DNA of 47,938 nt from Bremia lactucae (lineage: Eukaryota > Oomycota > Peronosporomycetes > Peronosporales > Peronosporaceae): positions 1,370,992-1,418,929 of the forward strand of contig NC_090621.1 of the NCBI RefSeq assembly GCF_004359215.1, given 5' to 3'. The notes under the pieces are model-generated. The model had not been told where the DNA came from. It was given only the letters and a program-made list of their open reading frames with translations, and made no database searches. This document shows positions 41,171 to 47,938 of the stretch, piece after piece; the stretch's first letter is position 1, and each line of letters opens with the position of its first letter. A program made the translations under genes and the position numbers.

Positions 41171-42404
41171 TTATTTATAAGGTGATGAGACTAGCCTCAT
41201 CCGCTGGGGGCAATTACTCTCAATGTTTGTGTGCGGGAAACAACTTCCGTCGATAGGCCTGAAAATTCTTTTGACGTTGCTTGAATAATAGGGCGCTCCA
41301 CACCTACAGACCCCAATCGTTTTTGTGCCTCGCCGTTGCGATTTCTCGACAGCGTCGGATTTGCGTCCTCCGCAATTCCTATCAAGAGGTCGATGTTTTT
41401 CGCTTACCATTTCTAGACACTGACCGTGCGGCACCACACTCATAGGCGTCGTGGCCTGTCTTTCGACAACGATTGCATTTTGAAATCGTTTGTTACTTGT
41501 AGAGCAAGGTTTCTCACTCTCCACATACGAGTGGCGGAATGGTTCGGGATCTCCGTTTCTTACGTCTATGTGGACGATACACTCTAGAGTGTACGAAAGC
41601 TTGTCTCAGGCTGAAATTCTCCTGTTCCGCTTTAGAGATCGCTTGGTCGAGCAACCTCGTCCAATCCGGATCAGGTAAGTCATAACAGGACCTTTGCAAA
41701 ACCTTTAATAAACGCATTTACCTGTGTTTGTTCATCAATCGGATGACTCACAATACAACTGACCAGTTATTGTGTATGCTGGGTATAAGCGTGAAGGTCA
41801 CGCTTGCCTTGCCTCAAATCCAGGAGGTCGACTCGAGCCCTACATTCGGCACGTGATGGCTCAAATGTTTGTCTGAGTGGGTCTTAAGGACCTCATACAA
41901 ACCCAAAGACTAATGGGTCGTGAAGCTTGAGCCCCAAGGCCCAAGATTTGGCACGTCCAGCTAAGTTGGACATGCCAAATCTCACTTTTGACGCATCATC
42001 ACTTATACGGCGAGTTTCTATAGCGTCGTCAAATTCGATGAATCTTCTTAAAAGGGAGTCGCCTTCGACCACCTTAACTTAATGATTTTTATCAATTAGC
42101 TTTCGGGTCGACGGGGAAGCGTCGGCCCGTTAGCAGCACTTACATGCTGCTGTTTCAACAATCCCAATTGTTGAGTTTCCTGTTTTTAACACCTCCACGT
42201 GCTCAGAGCCTTGCTGGTAAGCAAGGCTTCTTTCTCTCGGGTCTTGTCGAATTCGTGTTGAATAAACTTGGCTGTGGCCGCATGCTGTATATCTCTGCCC
42301 AGAGTGAATAGCATGGTGCTAACGGCTGGCCCGCCTACGACCAAGCTCATCCGCTCGATTCTTCTCCATTCAAGGTCACTCAAATGAGTTAACCTTTCAC
42401 GCAT
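41171..42404 (-). pseudogene. Gag of element D with intact zinc knuckle
   Basis: The N-terminus at 42404 (RLTHLSDLEWRRIERMSLVV, AATAKFIQHEFDKTREKEAL) corresponds to the family-1 gag start. The capsid region is frameshifted. The C-terminal part includes LLDQAISKAEQENFSLRQAF (41660-41600). A clean CX2CX4HX4C zinc knuckle (CNRCRKTGHDAYEC, 41477-41436) lies in a different frame from the surrounding open text. The linker into protease is at 41400-41171. The hairpin cassette seen in the other gag copies is present at 42103-42228. Confidence 0.82.
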
Positions 42405-42515
42405 TGCGCGATAATCTTTTTAAGGGACTTGAAAGCCCCCTCTTTCATCATCCAAAATGTACATGCTGGATGGAACGTGCGTGGGTCGTTGAACGAACTA
42501 CGATATGCTACCAGG

Positions 42516-42959
42516 TGTAACGGACTAGACAATCTACCCTGATAACAGTGAAGGTGTGGTGGCTTAGCTACTTGACGTTGACTATGTGCAGAGGTAGCTA
42601 AGTAGCCTTAGCTACTAGAGATAAATTCTTAGGCATTTAGAACGGAGAAAGGTACAACTATAATCATATAAAAGCTCCTACGTAACGATATTTTATCTAC
42701 GAACAACTTTATTATTTTAGTAACAAACTATAAATGACGCCTACTTGCGCAAGGCACAATCGTGTCTTGTGACGATTGACGGGGTTGATTTAAACTTAAC
42801 CGATCAATAGAGCAGATGTCAATAATAATAGTAAAACAACTGGGTCAAAATTATGAAGATAATAACTTTGTGCTTTTTAATTTATTCCCTCTCGTAAAAA
42901 TAATACATTAATTATTCAACTTATAGAAAATATAATTTAGTAACGGGACACCCGTTATA
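42516..42959 (-). repeat. Family-3 LTR (5' LTR of element D)
   Basis: About 444 bp. On the plus strand it runs TGTAACGGACTAGAC (42516) to ...TAACGGGACACCCGTTATA (42959; expected TACA, one base mutated). On the minus strand the LTR ends GTCCGTTACA and is followed by CC and TGGTAGCATATCG (42513-42501). TGGTAGCA is the primer-binding site. The body matches 34243-34487 and 47257-47426. Confidence 0.87.
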
Positions 42960-43396
42960 AAAGCTGCCCATCCGCGCGTGTAGCAGCGATTGGCGGGTAA
43001 ATTTAAATACTTAAATCACTAATGGGTCGAAGGTCGCATTACCGCTTTGATTGTGGAAATGTTAGGTGAAATATAACTTAGAATATTTAGGGAGCCGGTA
43101 AAGCCGCACATCCCTTTCGGTTTATAGCCACACCCCCTAAATAATTCGATGTCCCTACATACCCGGCCTACTCCCCTAATTAAGTCGGTAAGATGCACAC
43201 CCACTAATTTCAAGTGCGACTACAGCTCAAATAGTAAAGAATTGGGACGATGAAATCATCAAGTGGCTGCACGGATGTCTGAAAACGGTGGCTTTGTACG
43301 AAGCAAAACGTGAGGCAGTGATCAAGGGCATTCAATAGTTCATTCATGGAAGTGAGAGACCACGACCGAGATTTTCTGCTTAAGTGATGATCATCT
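42960..43396. other. Foldback-type repeat fragment and unassigned sequence
   Basis: 43085-43200 carries GAGCCGGTAAAGCCGCACATC, GGTTTATAGCCACACCCCCT and CCCCTAATTAAGTCGGTAAG, similar to the foldback arms at 11245 and 16530. 43213-43345 has a short plus-strand frame (IVKNWDDEIIKWLHGCLKTV, ALYEAKREAVIKGIQ) that I do not recognise. Nothing else is seen. Confidence 0.4.
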
Positions 43397-43888
43397 TGTA
43401 GGCGGGCACGTCGTAATGCGGCCACGCTCTACTTATGCACACCCTAGCACAGCGAGGAAGCGGTTTAACCTGCTTCTCTTGAGTGCAGTGAGGTAGTTGT
43501 GGTGAGCGCGTAAGCGACCTCACCCAACACACTACGAACTCTGATTAAGTGTCGTCACGTCTCCTCGTGCGAAGTTACCAAGTAGGAAGTAGTTCTTAGA
43601 CTGATTTATATTTAATCGTATTAAATATAAATGCCTATTTTTGCCAAACAAAATGTTATCTCTATAGATAACACTTAATATGTATTGCGAGCGTATCTTT
43701 CGAGATACCTCGCGTAATGGATGGCGCTAGCCGTCATCCCTCCTAATGTGAATGCACCCATGTGCATCACATTCACAACGGTTGGTCACAACTGTGCACC
43801 ACACCCGAGTGTTTTGGTCTAATTACTATTATAGTTGTTGACCATCCCCTTAAGTCCACTAAGTGTACTTAACGGGGACTGTGTAACA
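43397..43888 (-). repeat. Family-2 LTR, complete, inverted
   Basis: This 492-bp LTR runs on the minus strand TGTTACACAGTCCCCGTTAA ... GACGTGCCCGCCTACA. It is the cleanest family-2 LTR in the window and defines both ends (TG...CA). The sequence to its right is not a minus-strand polypurine tract: a run of 19 A (43896-43914) follows after seven bases. It is therefore a solo or rearranged LTR, not a normal 3' LTR. Confidence 0.9.
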
Positions 43889-44607
43889 TTAGGGCAAAAA
43901 AAAAAAAAAAAAAAGCCATTTTCTAAAGACTGGCTCGTGACACCACTGAGCACATTCACGTGTCGTCGGCGGAGCTTTAGGCTCCGAATCCACTATGTCA
44001 GAACCATTATAGATTATAATCTGAGCATAAGGCGTTGTGATTATACCCAACGGAGAAGTGGCTGCGCCTTTATGGGCAGCGCTTTCATTACCTGTCGCTG
44101 TGCTTTCCAGCGCAAACGACGAGTCAGCATTCGTAAATGCTGCTGTCTCATGAGAGAAGTTTGGATGGGCAATAATGCGCCATCATCTCCTCATGAGCTC
44201 GTTGTCCGCATCACTACTATGCGATGACGGCAACGGTGTCGACTCATTGTAGTCGACAATGAGCGACGGATCAACATCCTCACTGTTAAAGTTGGATGGA
44301 TTCCTTAGCCCTGTAACGCGACAGCAGCAGTGGCTGTCGGCGATTCGACTAAGGCATTTGACGCAGCCGGCGAACTAACGCGGCGCGTGCGCTTAGTGTG
44401 AGGTTGAGTAGGCGTCTTCGCAGACGACCCACCAACGTGACCCCTTTTATGTGGCATCTTTGGCGCCGTGTATGGAAACACGTGCGCTAGAGTGATTGAG
44501 TGAACTAGCGGCGCGTAAAGCTGCTCGCAGTTCCTCTCTCCTCTTTGACGAATTTAAAAATGTAAATTCGTTCTTAAAGAGGGGGATGGTGTAACAGGCT
44601 AAAAATA
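43889..44607. other. Family-2 3' region with antisense Gag-like start (second copy)
   Basis: 43915-44589 matches 9030-9720 in the same window orientation. On the minus strand from 44460 it reads MPHKRGHVGGSSAKTPTQPH, then TKRTRRVSSPAASNALVESP, in one open frame of about 50 codons before a stop. At the right end AGAGGGGGATGG (44578-44589) is a plus-strand polypurine tract, followed by TGTAACAGGC, then TGTAACGGG (44608), two stubs of LTR starts. Confidence 0.5.
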
Positions 44608-44619
44608 TGTAACGGGTGG

Positions 44620-45600
44620 CATTCCAAAGATGCCCCCTCCATCTAAATGGCCTCGTTTGAACGGGCCAAGAGCGTCGCTCCTAGAGCGTGCTCTTGTAGA
44701 CGCACATAATTATTATGGCGTCTTTAAATCATGGAGGGCTCAGGGAAAATCGCTTGGGCGTATTTTCGCGATCCCGGTCGTGTTGCATCCAAATTAAACG
44801 CCCGACCAATAAGAGGCGGCATTCCTGCGTCGCATTCATCCGCATTCTGATGCGATGAAACAGCGGTCGCAGCGAATTAATTTCGCCCGCTTGCGTGTGA
44901 AAGAAATCTTGGGCGGTACTGTACCCCCTGTTTCTTCACACAACGCTACCTCTGCTAGTCCATTTGAGACTAGCGAAGTGGCATCAGCTGGTGCTTCTTT
45001 TCATAGACAGCCACGAAGCCGGGCACATCAATACGTAGGGTATCGATTGGTTCCCAAGAGTTATAACTCTTCGGGCAACCTTTTTATTGGACGAGGTTCT
45101 GATACCCTTGCCTCACGGAGCGGTGGGCAAGCAACCTTCCATCAAGGAAGCGTTGATTACCACCCACATCCATCTGTGCAGGTGGCGCCCGACAGGAGTG
45201 GCGATCTTGGCCACCTACTCGCGGCTGCCTTACCTTCGTCCGTTCAGTCACATGCGTTAAGCGCTGCTGAACGACGTATTGCGGATCTCGAGAGTCAAGT
45301 CTCACGACTGACCTCGGACCTCGTTGATGTCCGAGCGAAGGATCGTCAAGGTTATGAACGCCTGAAGACTCGCTTATGGGTATATGTGACCTCATTTGGG
45401 TCTACATACCGTTTTAGACGACCTCCGTAAAAGACGGGGTGCGTGTTCATATACGGGGAAAGGGTGAGCCTATAATTTAGGTCTCCAACCTCTTCTACCA
45501 CCGTAAAGGGCCCAATGAAACGCGGCAACAACTTCGTAGTACCTCTAGGTAGTACATAAATTGCATTTTTAGGTAGAGTAGCAGTAGAGGAGCCCCCCCT
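44620..45600 (-). pseudogene. Family-2 integrase C-terminus and chromodomain (element C)
   Basis: On the minus strand: STATLPKNAIYVLPRGTTKL, LPRFIGPFTVVEEVGDLNYR, MNTHPVFYGGRLKRYVDP (45590-45410); a decayed linker; then the chromodomain MDVGGNQRFLDGRLLAHRSV, GYQNLVQ, stop, KGCPKSYNSWEPIDTLRID (about 45180-45030); then LVSNGLAEVALCEETGG and the tail LDATRPGSRKYAQAIFPEPS, ALGATLLARSN. Most of the C-terminal module is open. A 191-codon frame on the opposite strand (44855-45430) is only its shadow. Confidence 0.78.
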
Positions 45601-47256
45601 TCAACAAAAATTACTCTAAAACTAGGTGGGTATGCGCTGATTTCATAAGCCGTTCACAAAAAACGGTGTTTGCTTCGTAGAAGCATGCACTGAATTATTG
45701 ATGGCAAATTCTACCATCGGCAAGAACTCGGTCCAACTCGTAAAAGCGTAAACGTATCAGCAAATTATCTCTTTGAGGATGCGATTTGCACGTTCTGTCT
45801 GACCATCTGCTTCAGGATGGTCAGAAGTTGACACCTTCAACTGTGTTCCAAGTGATTTAAACACAGAATGCTGAACCTCCGCTGTGAATCTGGGGTTTCG
45901 ATCCGAAACCCTGTTCACGGGGTAACTAATGGAGTTAAAATATCGTGTCAACAAGACACGAGCACAGCTTTTAGCCATGATCGACTCCGGGACTGCAGCA
46001 AGATGCTTTATTTGGCTAAAACGTTCAACAAAATACAAGAACCAATATTCTTGGTATCAACGTCTGGAAATCTGAAGACGAAGTCCGTAGATACGGTTTG
46101 TTAGCACTCTGCCGGAACAGGCAGATATTGTAATGAATCACGGGCAAAGCACTAAGCTTCACCCATTTAAAACCTTTGCAAGCACGTATGTACTTGCGGA
46201 CAAACTCTTACTGGCGTGGCCAGCGGATGTCGCGACTTATCGTGAGATAGGTCTTTTCACGGCCATGATTGCCACTTATAAGCCATTGCGTGTTGTATAT
46301 CGATCTGTTCGATCTGTTAAGGGTCAGTACAAGTTCGACAATCCCTTTAAGGATTGTTGAAATAAATTTCTTAGGTAATCCATCAACCCTTTAAAAGGCC
46401 TTATCTTCTTGATATGTTCTTCTAACGTTGTCGAGAACTGTTGACGACGAAACACTTATTGTTGCAACAGTGGTTTATGCTCACTGTTGATTTGCGCAGC
46501 AGGTGAGAAAGGGCATTAGCGACGACATTAAGTCGTCTTGGCTTAACCTCCACTGAGAAGTTTCACCCCGGCAAAGAAAAACAACCATTTCTCCATTCGT
46601 TGCGAGACGTGTGGACTGTTTACGGCCGTGCGTAAGGACGCATGGTCCGTATGTACAATGAACGGTCTATCTCCCACGAGATAGACCGTAAACTAAATAA
46701 AGGAGTTCCTTGTCATGCACCGAATAGTTGCGTTCAGCTGGTTAAAGCTGACGTCGATTGATAATAATCGCGTACGGTCTATCTCCTACGAGATAGACCC
46801 TAAACTAAGTCAGCGCATATCTGATGGCAGCGAGTTCCTTGTCATGCATGGAATAGTCTGTGTCATATTGCATTTACGAAAAGCCGATTGCAAAATCGCT
46901 GGCGTCACAGACCACAGGAAATGGTCTGTCTTAATTTACAATCGCCAGGATTGGAGATTGCATCAAACTTTGCTTGATACCCTCAAATGAACGCTAACAA
47001 TCAGAGCTCCATGACTGATTTACATTATTCTTCAACAAAGAAGAAATATGTACTGTCATTTCGGCATAATTGCAGGAGTAATTGTACAGGTATTTTCAAA
47101 GCCAGGAAACTTTCGAAATCCGTTAGCATCGACTGTCGTGGGCCAGTCGGTGATCGCCTTGATCTTTCCGGATTAGGGCGTACACCGTGTTTACCCACGA
47201 TGTACTCGAGAAGTTGTATTTCGCTTGCAGCGAATATACACTTTCTGAGATTTCCA
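45601..47256 (-). pseudogene. Family-3 RT, RNase H and integrase core (element E)
   Basis: A near-duplicate of element D 37500-39240. Right to left: RT tail LRKCIFAASEIQLLEYIVGK, HGVRPNPER (47250-47170); RNase H with the same partial tandem duplication (46660-46860); a zinc-finger region without D's inverted insert; integrase core FSQIKHLAAVPES, VSDRNPRFTAEVQHSVFKSL and DHPEADGQTERANRILKEI with the catalytic Glu (46038-45757); then NNSVHASTKQTPFFVNGL. It passes at about 45595 into a family-2 C-terminal domain. On the right it stops abruptly in an LTR at 47257. Confidence 0.82.
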
Positions 47257-47426
47257 ATCAGTACAGCTAATGTCAATACCTAAAATTAGTAATACTGGAA
47301 CAATTAAGTCAAAATTAATAAAGATGATAATTTTGTACTTCTTTATTATTTTCCTCTCATACAACATAATATGTAATATTACTCTTTTAAGGAAATAATA
47401 TTTATGTAACGAGAAACTCCGTTACA
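47257..47426 (-). repeat. Family-3 LTR fragment
   Basis: On the minus strand it begins TGTAACGGAGTTTCTCGTTAC at 47426, preceded by the polypurine tract AAGGAAGGGGTGG (plus strand CCACCCCTTCCTT, 47427-47439). It matches 34317-34487. It is joined at 47257 to RT of element E, so about 270 bp of LTR and everything between are lost. Confidence 0.82.
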
Positions 47427-47733
47427 CCACCCCTTCCTTAACCAACAGTCACAATTGTCAATGTTGTAGAGTGACATAGAAATACTATTATGTCTTTCCC
47501 TGTAAACTATTTTTGCATTATTGTTTTTTTATTTGATACTCCAATTAAGGGCATTAATAATTTGCTCATATCAATTCGTTTGCACAAGAGGTTTCTAAGT
47601 CCCTTCACATTGGCTGGAACTGGCCAGTCGGTGAGCGCCTTGATCTTTTCGGGATCTGGGCGTACACCGTGTTTACCCACGTTGCACCCAATAAGTGGTA
47701 TTTCGCTTGCAGCGAATACACACTTACGCCATC
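47427..47733 (-). pseudogene. Family-3 3' end joined to an RT fragment
   Basis: 47427-47585 repeats the UTR seen at 34488-34660. On its right an RT piece, minus strand, reads KCVFAASEIPLIGCNVGKHG, VRPDPEKIKALTDWPVPANV (47720-47600), like element G 25965-26090. A long deletion connects RT directly to the 3' UTR. Confidence 0.7.
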
Positions 47734-47938
47734 CTCGCATACCCACTCAATTAGAGGGATCCTCTAGCTTAAGGGGGGTGGACTCGCACGAGCAAAACCA
47801 TTTCTGGCTCATGCTCATCACGCGTCGAAGTTAACAACGACGCGAGTGATGTCGATGTCGAAGAAATCGACATCGAAGATGAGAATGATCTCATGGCAGT
47901 ACGCACAAAGCGTACTGAAAAAGACAAAACAAATGAGT
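47734..47938 (+). pseudogene. Family-1 integrase fragment running off the window
   Basis: On the plus strand this matches 27535-27725 of element G: RIPTQLEGSSSLRGVDSHEQ, and in another frame MAVRTKRTEKDKTNES at the very end, the integrase linker before the C-terminal module. It abuts the minus-strand RT fragment head-to-head at about 47733. It continues beyond the window. Confidence 0.75.

Noticed and set aside
43896..43914. Run of 19 A as the poly(A) tail of a LINE or processed copy
   Set aside because: No LINE motif, no gene copy and no target duplication is visible next to it. It sits at an LTR rearrangement junction.
44855..45430. Open 191-codon plus-strand frame with a coiled-coil-like end (AERRIADLESQVSRLTSDLV)
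   Set aside because: The minus strand of the same bases encodes the family-2 integrase tail and chromodomain (HPVFYGGRLKRYVDP, NSWEPIDTLRID), so this is an antisense shadow.

Overview
The window looks like transposon-rich nuclear DNA of an oomycete (downy mildew / Phytophthora-type stramenopile). I infer this from three things: chromodomain Ty3/gypsy elements whose Gag, protease and integrase resemble those of oomycete elements; compact genes with 50-75 bp GT-AG introns; and a mitochondrial Lon protease with an N-terminal targeting leader. No species is claimed. About 85% of the window is retrotransposon debris. Only about 6 kb (16.6-22.5 kb) is an intact host-gene island.

Layout. 1-2.2 kb: integrase tail and LTR of a family-1 gypsy element, head-to-head with an inverted gag plus LTR. 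2.2-3.4 kb: an unrecognised repeat ORF block ('unit U'). 3.4-10.6 kb: one nearly full-length but heavily mutated family-2 gypsy element (B); it carries a 58-bp perfect palindrome in integrase, and its 3' LTR holds a 521-bp MITE. 10.6-16.5 kb: coding-like debris, then a foldback/TIR element split by a complete Ty1/copia element (11575-15845, 5-bp target duplication). 16.6-22.5 kb: three intact minus-strand host genes: a THEM6-like thioesterase, mitochondrial Lon (three exons, 918 aa) and an F-box/coiled-coil protein (seven exons, 480 aa). 22.6-29.2 kb: family-1 element G. Its LTR+gag half is inverted against its protease-RT-RNase H-integrase-chromodomain half, and it contains the best-preserved RT ORF. 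29.2-31.0 kb: two same-orientation family-2 LTRs flanking a dead RPA2 (replication protein A 32 kDa) gene. 31.0-34.2 kb: truncated family-2 element F. 34.2-37.4 kb: family-3 LTR, rearranged second copy of unit U, and a tRNA-like segment. 37.5-43.0 kb: minus-strand family-3 element D with its 5' LTR. 43.4-47.4 kb: family-2 LTR and a chimeric minus-strand element (C/E) whose RT-integrase core nearly duplicates D. 47.5-47.9 kb: inverted RT and integrase fragments.

Three gypsy families are distinguished by their LTRs. Family 1 (about 445 bp) has LTRs bounded by TGTAACGGG...CCCGTTACA. Family 2 (about 490-540 bp) starts TGTTACA and ends GCCCGCCTACA. Family 3 (about 443 bp) starts TGTAACGG with a divergent body and is related to family 1. 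Family 1/3 elements have a TGGTAGCA primer-binding site fitting the 3' end of a UGCUACCA-ending tRNA (initiator-Met type).

The most unusual signal is structural. The gypsy gag-pol sequences are studded with short, near-perfect inverted repeats (8-11 bp arms, loops of 0-10 nt), roughly ten times more often than chance. In gag, the same hairpin positions persist in three diverged copies, and arm sequences change in a paired way. Three larger inverted duplications (58, 30 and 20 bp arms) sit inside gag or integrase where related copies have none. Many breakpoints in the window are head-to-head. Together this suggests snap-back (template-switch) synthesis during reverse transcription or repair, or selection for RNA hairpins. 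I consider this the feature most worth following up.
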